In this document: piece by piece, positions 35,662-45,291 of the stretch
How positions within the stretch are numbered: position 1 is the stretch's first letter
Layout: every line of letters starts with the position of its first letter
Source of the DNA: Xanthomarina sp035306705
GTDB lineage: Bacteria; Bacteroidota; Bacteroidia; Flavobacteriales; Flavobacteriaceae
Length of the DNA: 63,212 nt
NCBI RefSeq assembly: GCF_035306705.1
Contig: NZ_DATGNO010000047.1
Location: forward strand, 1-63,212
Direction: 5' to 3'
Notes under the pieces: generated by a model
What the model was told of the DNA's origin: nothing
The model's input: only the letters and a program-made list of their open reading frames with translations
Databases searched by the model: none
Made by a program: the position numbers and the translations under genes

Positions 35662-36576
35662 ATGATTGATTACCAAGCTGTTTTAAATACCATCTATCAA
35701 GACATTGTTCAGGAAACGGATAAAGGCGAAATAGCCAGCTACATTCCCGAATTGGCCAACGTAGATAAAAACATCTTTGGAATCCATTTACTGTTAAAAT
35801 CTGGAGAAACATTTTCCGTAGGGGATTCTGATAAAAAATTCTCCATTCAAAGTATTTCCAAAGTATTAAGCTTGGCTCTGGCTATGTCTAAGGTCGGTAC
35901 AGATATTTGGAAGCGAATGGATGTAGAACCTTCTGGAAACCCGTTTAACTACTTGTCTTTATTGGAATTGGAAAAAGGAATTCCAAGAAATCCGTTTATT
36001 AATTCCGGAGCCATTGTTATTGCAGATATGTTAGTTTCTCTTTTAAAACATCCTAAGGAAGATTTTCTAGCTTTTGTAAGAGATTTAACGGAAGACACTT
36101 CCATTGATTACAATTCTAAAGTTGCCGAATCTGAAATGCAAACGGGTTTTAATAATTTTGCTGCTGCAAACTTGTTAAAATCTTTTAACAATCTGGAAAA
36201 TGATGTTTCTGAGGTTCTGGATTTCTACTTTCATCAATGTTCCTTAGAAATGACTTGTGCCCAATTAACAAAAGCATTTTATTTGCTCGCAAATAAAGGT
36301 AAGTGTTTAGCCAATAAAAACAGACTCACTAAAAGTCAATCCAAACGTATTAACGCCATTATGTTAACTTGTGGTTTTTACGATGAAGCTGGAGAATTTG
36401 CTTTCGAAGTAGGTCTTCCAGGGAAAAGTGGTGTTGGTGGTGGCATTGTAGCACTTCTACCAAACGAATTTATCATATCGGTGTTGGCTCCTGGTTTAAA
36501 TGAAAGAGGAAATTCCAAACTTGGAATGCAAGCTTTGGAAAAATTCACCACTTTAACCAAGCAATCCATATTTTAA
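35662..36576 (+). CDS. glsA: Glutaminase
   Basis: This 304-residue glutaminase hydrolyses glutamine to glutamate and ammonia. It has the beta-lactamase-like fold with the SxxK pair in FSIQSISKVLSL (about residue 65), EPSGNPFN, NPFINSGAI and GLPGKSGVGGGI motifs. It is in one operon with gcvT and the epimerase downstream (26-base gap). Both flanking enzymes deal with amino-acid nitrogen, but I see no direct pathway link. Confidence 0.95.
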   Translation: MIDYQAVLNTIYQDIVQETDKGEIASYIPELANVDKNIFGIHLLLKSGETFSVGDSDKKFSIQSISKVLSLALAMSKVGTDIWKRMDVEPSGNPFNYLSLLELEKGIPRNPFINSGAIVIADMLVSLLKHPKEDFLAFVRDLTEDTSIDYNSKVAESEMQTGFNNFAAANLLKSFNNLENDVSEVLDFYFHQCSLEMTCAQLTKAFYLLANKGKCLANKNRLTKSQSKRINAIMLTCGFYDEAGEFAFEVGLPGKSGVGGGIVALLPNEFIISVLAPGLNERGNSKLGMQALEKFTTLTKQSIF

Positions 36577-36602
36577 TTAGAAATCTTCCGTTTTAGAGTG
36601 AT

Positions 36603-37445
36603 ATGAAAGAAAGAGAAGATAAACATCGTATATTAATATTAGGTGCAAGTGGATTTTTAGGAAATGCCCTTTACAGGGAACTCTGCTCCTATTTTAAAAC
36701 CTTTGGTACCTTTAATAGATCAAATACGTTTTTTGAAAAAAACAGGCATTTTTTTCAATATAATGTGGAAGAAGACGACGTGTTTGAAATTTTGGAAGCC
36801 GTTAAACCAACGATAATTATTTCGGCATTACGAGGCGATTTTTCAGCTCAAGTAATTGCTCATACACATATTTGCGAGTATTTAAAATCGCATCGTACAA
36901 GTAAAATTATTTTTCTGTCATCCGCCAATGTATTTGATGGTTATAGTAAATATCCCAGCTACGAGCAAGACAAAACCTTAAGTCATAGTGTTTATGGGCA
37001 TTTCAAAATTAAAATTGAAAACATGCTCATGCGCTTGCCAAAAAGACAAGTAGCTCTTGTTAGATTGCCCATGGTATTTGGAGCACAATCTCCCCGAATT
37101 CAAGAAATAAAGGATTTATTAAATGTACACGAAGCTATTGAAGTGTTTCCAAATTTAGTCATGAATGTCACCTCAGATTATAAATTAACACAACAAATCC
37201 ACTACATTATTAATCGAAATAAAACAGGAATTTTTCATTTAGGAAGTACCGATTTAGTGCATCATGACGAGTTTATAGAGGATATTATTAAAACCATAGG
37301 GAACTTTGGAAACTTCCAGCCAATTATAAAACGAGTTTATACGACTAACGACGAACGTTATTTGGCCGTGTTACCACAAAGCAACTTATTGCCAAAACAT
37401 CTACAAGTAAAAAGCGAGGATATTTTAACAGAATTAGCTGTTTAG
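36603..37445 (+). CDS. NAD-dependent epimerase/RmlD-like dehydrogenase
   Basis: This 280-residue short-chain dehydrogenase-like protein has a Rossmann start, ILILGASGFLGNALYRELC, and an aligned SSANVFDGY segment (Ser/Tyr region). The catalytic pattern is YGHFKIKIE (Tyr-x-x-x-Lys-like), and VRLPMVFG is typical of the RmlD/extended SDR family. It probably modifies a nucleotide sugar, but no sugar cluster surrounds it. It is the third gene of the gcvT-glsA transcript. Confidence 0.75.
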   Translation: MKEREDKHRILILGASGFLGNALYRELCSYFKTFGTFNRSNTFFEKNRHFFQYNVEEDDVFEILEAVKPTIIISALRGDFSAQVIAHTHICEYLKSHRTSKIIFLSSANVFDGYSKYPSYEQDKTLSHSVYGHFKIKIENMLMRLPKRQVALVRLPMVFGAQSPRIQEIKDLLNVHEAIEVFPNLVMNVTSDYKLTQQIHYIINRNKTGIFHLGSTDLVHHDEFIEDIIKTIGNFGNFQPIIKRVYTTNDERYLAVLPQSNLLPKHLQVKSEDILTELAV

Positions 37446-37499
37446 TTGACGGTCTCCTTCAAATTGATTAAATTTAGAACTAATTAAAATCAAAAAAAC

Positions 37500-37790
37500 A
37501 TGAGCAAATTATCAGAACAAGACATAGAAAAAAAATTATTGCGTTTTCCAGATTGGGAATATTTTGACAATGCCATTCATGCAGAATTCGAATTCGATAA
37601 CTTTAAAGATTGCTTTAGCGCCATGAGCCGAATTGCTTTTGAATGTGAAGCATTAAACCATCATCCAGATTGGTCGAATACCTATAATATTTTGTCTATT
37701 TCGTTATCCACTCACGATGCAGATGGCGTAACTGAAAAAGATTTTAAATTGGCTGAAGCTATTGAATTGATTGTAGAAGTACAGGAGTAA
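37500..37790 (+). CDS. phhB: Pterin-4a-carbinolamine dehydratase
   Basis: This 96-residue enzyme dehydrates 4a-hydroxytetrahydrobiopterin formed by aromatic amino acid hydroxylases. The conserved NHHPDWSNTYN and LSTHDADGVTEKDFKLA motifs contain the active-site histidines. The length is standard. The gene follows the epimerase by 54 bases and could be in the same transcript. No phenylalanine hydroxylase is nearby. Confidence 0.93.
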   Translation: MSKLSEQDIEKKLLRFPDWEYFDNAIHAEFEFDNFKDCFSAMSRIAFECEALNHHPDWSNTYNILSISLSTHDADGVTEKDFKLAEAIELIVEVQE

Positions 37791-37937
37791 ATCCAGTATT
37801 CAGTTTGCAGTCGCAATTGGCAATAATAATATATGTAAGAATTGAGATTTTTCTACAAACAATCTCATGGAATTATCATATTTTTTTAAATTTGCCCAAT
37901 AACTTTCAATATTAAATTTTAAACTTTAAATTAAGAA

Positions 37938-38657
37938 ATGGGAAGAGCTTTTGAATTTCGTAAAGCACGTAAAATGAAACGTTGGTCTGCCATGAGTAAA
38001 GCCTTTACTCGTATTGGTAAAGACATTGTAATGGCTGTAAAAGAAGGTGGCCCAGATCCTGATAGCAACTCGAGATTACGAGCGGTTATCCAGAACGCCA
38101 AGGCTGTTAACATGCCAAAGGACAATGTGGAACGTGCCATAAAAAAAGCAAGCGATAAAAGCCAAGGCGATTATAAAGAAGTTGTTTTTGAAGGTTATGC
38201 CCCTCATGGAATTGCCATTTTAGTTGAAACCGCAACAGACAACAATACAAGAACCGTTGCCAACGTTCGAAGTTATTTCAATAAATGCGATGGTAGTCTA
38301 GGAACATCTGGATCTGTAGTGTTTATGTTTGACCATACTTGTAATTTTAGAATTCCAAACGAAGGATTGGATCCAGAAGAATTAGAACTGGAATTTATAG
38401 ATTTTGGAGCTGAAGAAGTTTTTGCTGATGATGACGGTATCTTAATTTATGCTCCTTTTGAAAGCTTTGGAGCCATTCAAGCCGAATTAGAGTCTCGGGA
38501 CATAGAAATTTTATCCTCAGGTTTTGAGCGCATTCCACAAGTTACAAAAACCCTATCTGCAGAAGATATGGAAGATGTAGAAAAACTTCTTGAAAAACTG
38601 GAGGAAGACGACGATGTTCAACATGTCTATCATACCATGGAAGAAAGCACCGAATAA
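37938..38657 (+). CDS. yebC: YebC/PmpR-type protein
   Basis: This 239-residue member of the YebC/TACO1 family shows the typical opening RKARKMKRWSAMSKAFTRIGK, then DPDSNSRLRAVIQNAKAVNM, a YEGYAPHGIAILVE-like block and a C-terminal acidic end. YebC proteins bind DNA or, as shown for some relatives, act in translation of difficult motifs. The slightly longer N-terminus, MGRAFEFRKARK, is the usual Bacteroidota form. Confidence 0.93.
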   Translation: MGRAFEFRKARKMKRWSAMSKAFTRIGKDIVMAVKEGGPDPDSNSRLRAVIQNAKAVNMPKDNVERAIKKASDKSQGDYKEVVFEGYAPHGIAILVETATDNNTRTVANVRSYFNKCDGSLGTSGSVVFMFDHTCNFRIPNEGLDPEELELEFIDFGAEEVFADDDGILIYAPFESFGAIQAELESRDIEILSSGFERIPQVTKTLSAEDMEDVEKLLEKLEEDDDVQHVYHTMEESTE

Positions 38658-38772
38658 CTGGCTTTTTAAATTAAATTCATAAATATTTCTAAAAATCCTG
38701 AACAAATCGTTTGGGATTTTTCATCTTTATAGGTAACATTATAAACAATTTGTCGTCTTAAAAATAAAATCT

Positions 38773-40239
38773 ATGTGTAAAAATTATTTATTACTACTCT
38801 TAACTCTAGGGTTTATGTCTATCACTTTTGCACAGCAAGTCTCTGGGAAAGTTCTTACAAAAACCAATGAGCCTATACCTTTTGCTGCTGTTGTTATTGG
38901 CGAAAGTCATGGTGTTATTACAAACGAAGAAGGTGGTTTTTCCATTGAAACGGTAGGTTTTAAACCTACAGATTCTGTTCATATTTCTTGTTTAGGTTTT
39001 GAAAAACTAGGCCTTGAACTCCAAGATTTTTCTTCTAAAACATACAAATTGGACGAACAAGTAAACGAGCTTCGTGAAGTTTATTTAACCAACAAGCCTT
39101 TAACCATAGATTCTATTATGTACTATGTAAATAGAAACTTAAAAAGCAATTATAAAACAGACTTGGTGTCCTATGATATTTTTAGTAGAAGAACCGAATA
39201 TATAGAAGGAAAAGATGCCGATTTTAAAATAGATAAATCCTCGGGCTTTAAAAAGAAACAGTTGGAAGCTTTTAATGATGATTTAGATGAACTAAGTAGT
39301 TCTCTATTAAAAAACAAAGCAAAACAATACACCGAATTTGTTGGGAATTTAAAGATTAAAAATGAAGAAAATTCCAAATTAGAAGTTACAAAAGCCATTA
39401 GATTATTGGATGAACGCAATGATCAATCTGTTGAAAAACTAACTGAAAAAGCCAAGGATATTGTACTAAAACACCTAGATAAAGACAAGGTATATACCGT
39501 TAAATCTGGATGGTTTAAAATGTCGGACTCAGTGTCTTTAAAGGAGAATAAAAACAACATGGAAGACACCATCAATTCTTTAAAGTTTATTAGAAAAATG
39601 GTTCATAACAAAATAAACGACAACAGCTTTTCTTCTAAAACCATTTTAAATTTCATTACAGATACTAAAAAGTATAAATACGAAATCAAGGATATTACTT
39701 TTATAGGTCCTGAAATGGTTTATGTTATAGAATATGAACCAAGAAGAGGTTCGGCAGATTTTGAAGGCACCTTTTACGTATCGCATGAAACCTTTGCTGT
39801 TTTAAGAGCAGATTATAAGTTTGCCAAAGGACGTAAGGGAGAAAAATTAAATTTAAAATTTCTTTTAGGTGTTAAATATGTAGAGCAAAACAAAAGAGGT
39901 TCTGTTATTTATAAAAAATATGAAGATGGTCATTACTATCCAAATTACATGATTGATCAATTGGACAGATATTTCTATGTAGACAGACCAATAAAATTTA
40001 AAGATAATGACAGTCGTGATAAAGTAGCCTTCAATTTTAAAGTAGAGGGGATTTTTAAAGAAAAGAACGAGATTTTAATTATGAATGAAGAATCCATTTC
40101 AACTGCAGAATATAATGCCACTACAGAAAAACGAAAAATAGATTATGAAACCCTTAAGGCTTTCGATGCCAATTATTGGAAAGATTATAATGTATTGGAA
40201 CCTTTAAAAGAAATGAAGGAGTTTAAAGTGGTAGATTAA
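38773..40239 (+). CDS. Secreted carboxypeptidase-regulatory-like domain protein
   Basis: This 488-residue protein has a signal peptide ending TFAQQ and a CarboxypepD_reg-like beta domain (about 20-110) with GKVLTKTNEPIPFAAVVI and ITNEEGGFSIE. The large remainder is lysine-rich, mixed alpha/beta, and has no domain I can name. TonB-dependent receptors often begin with this domain, but no plug or barrel follows here. It is probably periplasmic or attached to the outer membrane. It has its own terminator at 40335. Confidence 0.75.
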   Translation: MCKNYLLLLLTLGFMSITFAQQVSGKVLTKTNEPIPFAAVVIGESHGVITNEEGGFSIETVGFKPTDSVHISCLGFEKLGLELQDFSSKTYKLDEQVNELREVYLTNKPLTIDSIMYYVNRNLKSNYKTDLVSYDIFSRRTEYIEGKDADFKIDKSSGFKKKQLEAFNDDLDELSSSLLKNKAKQYTEFVGNLKIKNEENSKLEVTKAIRLLDERNDQSVEKLTEKAKDIVLKHLDKDKVYTVKSGWFKMSDSVSLKENKNNMEDTINSLKFIRKMVHNKINDNSFSSKTILNFITDTKKYKYEIKDITFIGPEMVYVIEYEPRRGSADFEGTFYVSHETFAVLRADYKFAKGRKGEKLNLKFLLGVKYVEQNKRGSVIYKKYEDGHYYPNYMIDQLDRYFYVDRPIKFKDNDSRDKVAFNFKVEGIFKEKNEILIMNEESISTAEYNATTEKRKIDYETLKAFDANYWKDYNVLEPLKEMKEFKVVD

Positions 40240-40334
40240 AGTATATAAATGGGTGTTCTACTAAGATCGGTAACTACCATTTCCAAACCAATATAGAACA
40301 CGATTAAAATCGAGTTATTCATTATTTAAAAAAC

Positions 40335-40365
40335 AAAAGCTACTTAAAAAATAAGTAGCTTTTTT
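40335..40365. terminator. Bidirectional intrinsic terminator
   Basis: An 11-base stem with arms aaaagctactt and aagtagctttt, a 7-base A/T loop and a T run. It lies between the rightward carboxypeptidase-like gene and the leftward acyltransferase cluster. Confidence 0.85.
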
Positions 40366-40458
40366 GTTATTAGTAAATGTTTCTTTTTAGGGACAAAAGT
40401 TTACTTTATGTTTCATTTACTAAGTTGTTTTAACATTAGCAATATGTGTGCCGTTATT

Positions 40459-41007
40459 CTACGAGTTTTCTGACACTTTACCAACCACACCTTCAAAAAA
40501 CTGTTTCATAAACTCAAAATCTGCTTCCATATCATCTGTTGGATAAAAGGGTTCTGAAACCTTATTTTGTTTATTCTTAAAATCAAGGGTAAACATAATA
40601 ATAGGCACATTTGCAGCTTTGGCGATGTAATAAAAACCCGTTCGCCACTCAGACACCTTTTTTCTGGTGCCTTCGGGGGCTATATTTAAACGAAATTCAT
40701 CATGACTTTCAAAAAGCTTAGCTATAGCTTCTACTTTGTTTTGTCCAGATGTTCTATCTATGGCTCTACCACCAATAGACCGCATATAATAACCTAGAGG
40801 CCAAGTGAATAATTCTTTTTTAGCAATAAAATTTGCCTTTATTCCAAGAACAGTTCGCAAGAGCAAACCGATATAGAAGTCGTGCCAACTGGTATGTGGT
40901 ACAGCTATTAAAACTGCTTTTTTAACAGTGTCTTTAGACATGTTGGTGTTACCAACCACTTTCCATCCTAAAACCTTATAGTAAATAAAATTAGCGAATT
41001 TTTGCAT
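40459..41007 (-). CDS. PlsC-like lysophospholipid acyltransferase family protein
   Basis: This 182-residue protein has the acyltransferase HX4D motif in HTSWHDFYIG (about residues 37-42) and the APEGTRKK block (about 112), placing it in the LPLAT/PlsC superfamily. It is shorter than typical PlsC (about 240), like the small glycerol/ornithine acyltransferase relatives. It starts 2 bases after the stop of the KdnB-like gene, so it is in the kdsB cluster. A role in lipid A or phospholipid acylation is possible. Confidence 0.85.
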   Translation of the reverse strand: MQKFANFIYYKVLGWKVVGNTNMSKDTVKKAVLIAVPHTSWHDFYIGLLLRTVLGIKANFIAKKELFTWPLGYYMRSIGGRAIDRTSGQNKVEAIAKLFESHDEFRLNIAPEGTRKKVSEWRTGFYYIAKAANVPIIMFTLDFKNKQNKVSEPFYPTDDMEADFEFMKQFFEGVVGKVSENS

Positions 41008-41008
41008 C

Positions 41009-42091
41009 TTACATTTTCAAGTAGAGTTCTTTTAACTTATCACGAGTAATGGTTTTTTGCCAATGTTTTCCTAAGGCATTTTCCCATAAAGGTTCTAAAC
41101 CTAAAGCAACATCAATCATAACATCAAACTCTTTGTCTGACAAATTGGCGCAAACTCCTTGCGGTAATTCGATTCCATGTTTTGCTTTCATTTTTTTAAA
41201 GATCCTCACTCCTTCTGGATAAAACTCTTCTAAATGATCAAAAACAATACAATTTCCAATACCATGTCTTGTGCCTAACAAATAACTTAGCCCGTAACTC
41301 ATAGCATGTGCTACTCCTACTTGAGAATAAGCAATACTCATCCCACCATGCCAAGAAGCCATCATAAGTTTGTCTTGCGCCTCTTCTTCGGTTAAATTGT
41401 TGTCTAAAAACAGTTCCACACAAAGTTCGTAAGCCTTCTCACCATAACTTTGGCTAAAAGCATTTAAAAAAGTACCTTTTAAGGATTCGACACAATGAAT
41501 ATAACAATCCATTCCGGTATAAAACCATTGATCTACTGGTACATCTTTAGTTAGTTCTGGATCTAAAACCACTTGATCGAAAGGTGTATAATCTGAATTG
41601 ATACCTAGTTTTTTATCTGGTCCAGTTAAAACCGTGGTTCTTGATACTTCGGCACCAGTTCCAGAAATTGTTGGAATTCCAACATGATAGATAGCTGGTT
41701 TTTTAACCAAATCCCAACCCTGATAATCTTTAGATTCTCCTTTATTGGTTAGCATGATTGCAACAGCTTTGGCTAAATCTAATACGGTACCTCCTCCAAT
41801 TCCAATTATACCCGAAGGCAAGGCTTTGAATTTTAAAATAATTTCTTCTACCATCTCATCAACCTGAGAGGTTTTAGGCTCTTCATTGGCAGATATGAAA
41901 TATATCTTATCATCGTAAGACAATGGAATTCTTGAAGTTATCCAAGAGTTACCTTGAAAAACATCGTCCACAATATAAATAAATGGCGCTTTTACATTTA
42001 ATCGTTTTGGAGAAAGAATCTCTTCTAATTGATTAAAGCTACCTCGTCCGAAAACTACTTTGGACACCATTGGAAAATTTTTATAACTCAT
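41009..42091 (-). CDS. Iron-containing alcohol dehydrogenase, KdnB-like
   Basis: This 360-residue group III alcohol dehydrogenase has the NAD site GIIGIGGGTVLDLAKA and the metal-ligand motifs MDCYIHCVE and GVAHAMSYGLSYLLGTRHGIGN. Its place two genes downstream of kdsB suggests the Kdo 8-oxidase KdnB, which starts conversion of Kdo to 8-amino-Kdo in Shewanella. The usual partner transaminase KdnA is not in this cluster. The assignment rests on context and overall likeness; another substrate is possible. Confidence 0.7.
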   Translation of the reverse strand: MSYKNFPMVSKVVFGRGSFNQLEEILSPKRLNVKAPFIYIVDDVFQGNSWITSRIPLSYDDKIYFISANEEPKTSQVDEMVEEIILKFKALPSGIIGIGGGTVLDLAKAVAIMLTNKGESKDYQGWDLVKKPAIYHVGIPTISGTGAEVSRTTVLTGPDKKLGINSDYTPFDQVVLDPELTKDVPVDQWFYTGMDCYIHCVESLKGTFLNAFSQSYGEKAYELCVELFLDNNLTEEEAQDKLMMASWHGGMSIAYSQVGVAHAMSYGLSYLLGTRHGIGNCIVFDHLEEFYPEGVRIFKKMKAKHGIELPQGVCANLSDKEFDVMIDVALGLEPLWENALGKHWQKTITRDKLKELYLKM

Positions 42092-42118
42092 GAATATGTA
42101 ATAACAATAATTATCTAA

Positions 42119-42823
42119 TTAGTTTAACAAAGGTAAAATATCCAACAAGCTAACAGTTGTTCTATATTTTTTACCGTTGGTTTCTTTTTGATCCACTTGC
42201 TCATGGATCCAAGTTGTATGAAATGGCACATGAATGGCATGTGCTTTAATATTTATTAATGGTAACACATCTGATTTTAATGAGTTTCCTATCATTAAAA
42301 ATTCGGAAGGTTTGATTTCCAAATGATTTAAAAGCTTGGAGTAATTAGCTTCTTGTTTATCTATTAATACTTCAATATGATGAAAATAATCTGTTAATCC
42401 AGATTTTTCCAATTTTCGTTGTTGATCCAACAAATCGCCTTTGGTTGCTAAAATAAGTTTGTACTTTCCAGAAAGGGTTTGTAAAACTTCTTCCACGCCG
42501 TCCATTAATTCCACAGGTTTGTTTAACATATCCTTTCCTATATCCAAAATAGCCTGAATGGTTTTGTTAGGCACACTGTTATTGGATAATTCTAAAGCCA
42601 TTTCCACCATAGATAATACAAATCCTTTAACACCATACCCATAAAGTGGTAAATTATCTATTTCTCTTTTAAATAGTTCTTGGTCTATTTTATTTAAGGT
42701 TTCGTATTTAGATAAAAGAATAGCAAATTGTTTTTCTGCATCGCGAAAATAAGTTTCGTTTACCCAAAGGGTATCGTCTGCATCAAAACCAATGACTTTT
42801 ATGTTTTTATATTCTTTTATCAA
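42119..42823 (-). CDS. HAD-superfamily hydrolase
   Basis: This 234-residue phosphatase-like protein has motif I GFDADDTLWVNE (nucleophile Asp at about 15), motif II LILATKGD, a lysine region EKSGLTDYFHHIEVLIDK, and motif IV MIGNSLKSDVLP. A helical cap sits between motifs I and II (YjjG/C1 type). It is not the compact KdsC type, so it is unlikely to be the Kdo-8-phosphate phosphatase despite lying between kdsB and the KdnB-like gene. The substrate is unknown. Confidence 0.85.
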   Translation of the reverse strand: MIKEYKNIKVIGFDADDTLWVNETYFRDAEKQFAILLSKYETLNKIDQELFKREIDNLPLYGYGVKGFVLSMVEMALELSNNSVPNKTIQAILDIGKDMLNKPVELMDGVEEVLQTLSGKYKLILATKGDLLDQQRKLEKSGLTDYFHHIEVLIDKQEANYSKLLNHLEIKPSEFLMIGNSLKSDVLPLINIKAHAIHVPFHTTWIHEQVDQKETNGKKYRTTVSLLDILPLLN

Positions 42824-42901
42824 TTTTCTTTAATTCTTAATATCACATTAAATAATTTCCTTTTCTATGGGTTAATAGATCATTCATAAGGAATGACTTT
42901 G

Positions 42902-43630
42902 TTATTTCCAAAGTTTTTTAGCACGTTCCAAATCTTCTGGGGTATCTATTTCCACACCTTGAACATCTGTTTCCACCATTTTAATTTTCTTTCCGTATTC
43001 TAAATATCGAATGCATTCTATTTTTTCTGATGCCTCTAAAGTCATCATAGGAAGTCTGTAAAAATCCAATAAGGCTTCTTTTCTAAACGCATAAACCCCT
43101 TTATGTTTATGGTAAACCACTTGAACGGTTTCGTCTCTTGGGTATGGAATCGGGCTGCGCGAAAAATAAAGCGCAAAATTGTTGTTGTCTACGATGACCT
43201 TGACAGTATTTGGATTCTTAATTTCATCCCAATCCGTGATTTTCACCATTAATGAAGCTAAATCAATTTCCTGTTGATCATCGTTTTTAAACACATCGAT
43301 GAGTTTTCGTAATGCAGAAACTTCTGTAAAAGGTTCATCTCCTTGCACATTTACAACAATATCTATATCCATAAACTCGATGGCTTCGGCAATTCTATCG
43401 CTTCCACATTCGTGTTCTTTTTTACTCATTATGGCTTTTCCTCCATGATTTGTAATTTCATCAAAAATAACCTGGCTATCGGTAACTACGTAAACGTCGT
43501 CAAATAAATTAGTGTTTACTGTAGCTTCGTAAGTCCTTCGAATAACAGATTTGCCTCCCAAATCTTGCATAAGCTTGCCTGGAAAACGAGATGCACTATA
43601 GCGTGCAGGTATCATGGAGATTATTTTCAT
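42902..43630 (-). CDS. kdsB: 3-deoxy-manno-octulosonate cytidylyltransferase (CMP-Kdo synthetase)
   Basis: This 242-residue enzyme activates Kdo with CTP for LPS core synthesis. Signatures: the start MIPARYSASRFPGKLM, SKKEHECGSDRIAEA, VNVQGDEPF, and the C-terminal ETDVQGVEIDTPEDLERAK. It is the first gene of a leftward run with the HAD, KdnB-like and acyltransferase genes (gaps of 78, 27 and 1 base). Confidence 0.96.
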   Translation of the reverse strand: MKIISMIPARYSASRFPGKLMQDLGGKSVIRRTYEATVNTNLFDDVYVVTDSQVIFDEITNHGGKAIMSKKEHECGSDRIAEAIEFMDIDIVVNVQGDEPFTEVSALRKLIDVFKNDDQQEIDLASLMVKITDWDEIKNPNTVKVIVDNNNFALYFSRSPIPYPRDETVQVVYHKHKGVYAFRKEALLDFYRLPMMTLEASEKIECIRYLEYGKKIKMVETDVQGVEIDTPEDLERAKKLWK

Positions 43631-43740
43631 ATATGTTTAATATGTGTTTTCAAAAATAGGGTTTTTAAAAGATATTAACCACTTCCAGCTTGAAACTTTT
43701 TCTGTTTTTAACTTGTCGCAAATAGATGGTTTTAACTCGG

Positions 43741-45195
43741 CTATTCTTCAGTGAAGAATTCATCTTTAAAACCAATAAGATACAGTTTTTCCTTAGCTCG
43801 GGTAACAGCTGTATACAACCAGCGCAAATAATCTTTTGTAATGCCTTCTGGTAAATATGGCTGTTCTACAAACACGGTGTTCCATTGACCTCCTTGGGAT
43901 TTATGACAGGTTATGGCATAAGAAAATTTAACTTGTAACGCATTAAAATACTTGTTATTCTTTACGCTTAAAAACTTTTTATAATTGCTGGATTCATTTT
44001 CATAATCCTTCATTACTTCTTGATAGAGCCTATTGGAATCTTCGTAGGTAAGCGAAGGTGTTTCAGCAGAAATAGTATCTAAAAGCAAAACAGTTTCAAA
44101 AGGACTCATTTTAGGATAATCGACCATTCGGATTTTCACTTCAGCAAAACGAAATCCATATAAATCTAAAATATTAAATATTTCTAAAACTTCAACAATA
44201 TCTCCGTTGGCAATAAATCCTGCTTCGGTGGTTGGCTTGATCCAGAAATAATTATTTTTAACTACCATTAAAAAATCGCCGGTAGTCAACTCGTTTTCAT
44301 TAAATAAGATTCTACTTCTTATTTGTTCATTATACATATTGGCACGTTTGTTACTTCTAACAATAATCGTTGTTTCTTCGTTACCCAATTGGCTATATGC
44401 ATCGTTTATGGCATCCATAATGTCATGGCCATCAATAAGCCTAACAATGTCGGTATAGTTGTTTAAATTGAATTTAAAGTTCTCGAAAAAAGTATCTGTT
44501 AAGCTTTCCCGTAAGTTAGTAGCATTCGCCAAAATGCCAGAGTCTTGCTCTTGTCTTACAACTTCGTCCAATTCCATTTTAGTAACCTGCTTGTTATAAT
44601 TAAGCTCTAAAGTATTGGCATCTAAAGCTGGGCTTAAATCCAATTTTACTGGAGGTAATTGTGCCGTATCTCCAATCAATAGCAATTTACATTTAAATCC
44701 AGAATATACATATTGCATTAAATCGTCGAGTAGGGAACCATTTTCAGAAAATTTCGATTCGCTAGGAGTATCAGGAATCATGGACGCTTCATCTACGATA
44801 AAAATGGTGTTTTTATGTTTGTTTGGCTGCATAACGAACTTTACACCTCCTCCTTTTTCCTTTTTAGGAAAGTATATTTTTTTATGGATGGTAAAAGCTT
44901 CTTTTCCTGAATAATTTGATATCACTTTTGCAGCTCGACCTGTTGGCGCCATTAGTACAGCGCTCTTTTTTATCTTCCATAAATTTGAAACCAAAGTACC
45001 AACAATAGTTGTTTTTCCAGTTCCAGCGTACCCTTTTAGTAAATAAAGAGCATTTGGATCATCAGATAAAATAAACTCCGAAAGTTGCAATAACACGATT
45101 TCTTGTTTTGAGGTTGGTTTAAAGGGAAATTGCTGTCTTATAAGAGAATAAAATTCTGAAGATGTCATGAAAGTGGGCTGTTTTTGAAATTTCAT
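43741..45195 (-). CDS. RecD-like superfamily 1 DNA helicase
   Basis: This protein of about 484 residues has Walker A GYAGTGKTTIVGTL (about 60), Walker B FIVDEASMI, motif III LLIGDTAQLPPV, and the C-terminal UvrD_C_2 block AITCHKSQGGQWNTV with LRWLYTAVTRAKEKLYL. It is compact and lacks RecB/RecC partners nearby, so it resembles the small RecD2/Dda-like helicases. Upstream of the chosen ATG the frame continues one codon to a TTG. An ATG at 45168 (start MTSSEFYS) is also a good candidate for the true start. Confidence 0.88.
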   Translation of the reverse strand: MKFQKQPTFMTSSEFYSLIRQQFPFKPTSKQEIVLLQLSEFILSDDPNALYLLKGYAGTGKTTIVGTLVSNLWKIKKSAVLMAPTGRAAKVISNYSGKEAFTIHKKIYFPKKEKGGGVKFVMQPNKHKNTIFIVDEASMIPDTPSESKFSENGSLLDDLMQYVYSGFKCKLLLIGDTAQLPPVKLDLSPALDANTLELNYNKQVTKMELDEVVRQEQDSGILANATNLRESLTDTFFENFKFNLNNYTDIVRLIDGHDIMDAINDAYSQLGNEETTIIVRSNKRANMYNEQIRSRILFNENELTTGDFLMVVKNNYFWIKPTTEAGFIANGDIVEVLEIFNILDLYGFRFAEVKIRMVDYPKMSPFETVLLLDTISAETPSLTYEDSNRLYQEVMKDYENESSNYKKFLSVKNNKYFNALQVKFSYAITCHKSQGGQWNTVFVEQPYLPEGITKDYLRWLYTAVTRAKEKLYLIGFKDEFFTEE

Positions 45196-45291
45196 CAAAG
45201 ATAAGAATGATTTTTCCTTGCTTTGGTTTTTACGATTAAAAAAAAATTGTAGATTTGCGTGGTACCTTAAATAAATTTAATAACTGACACT

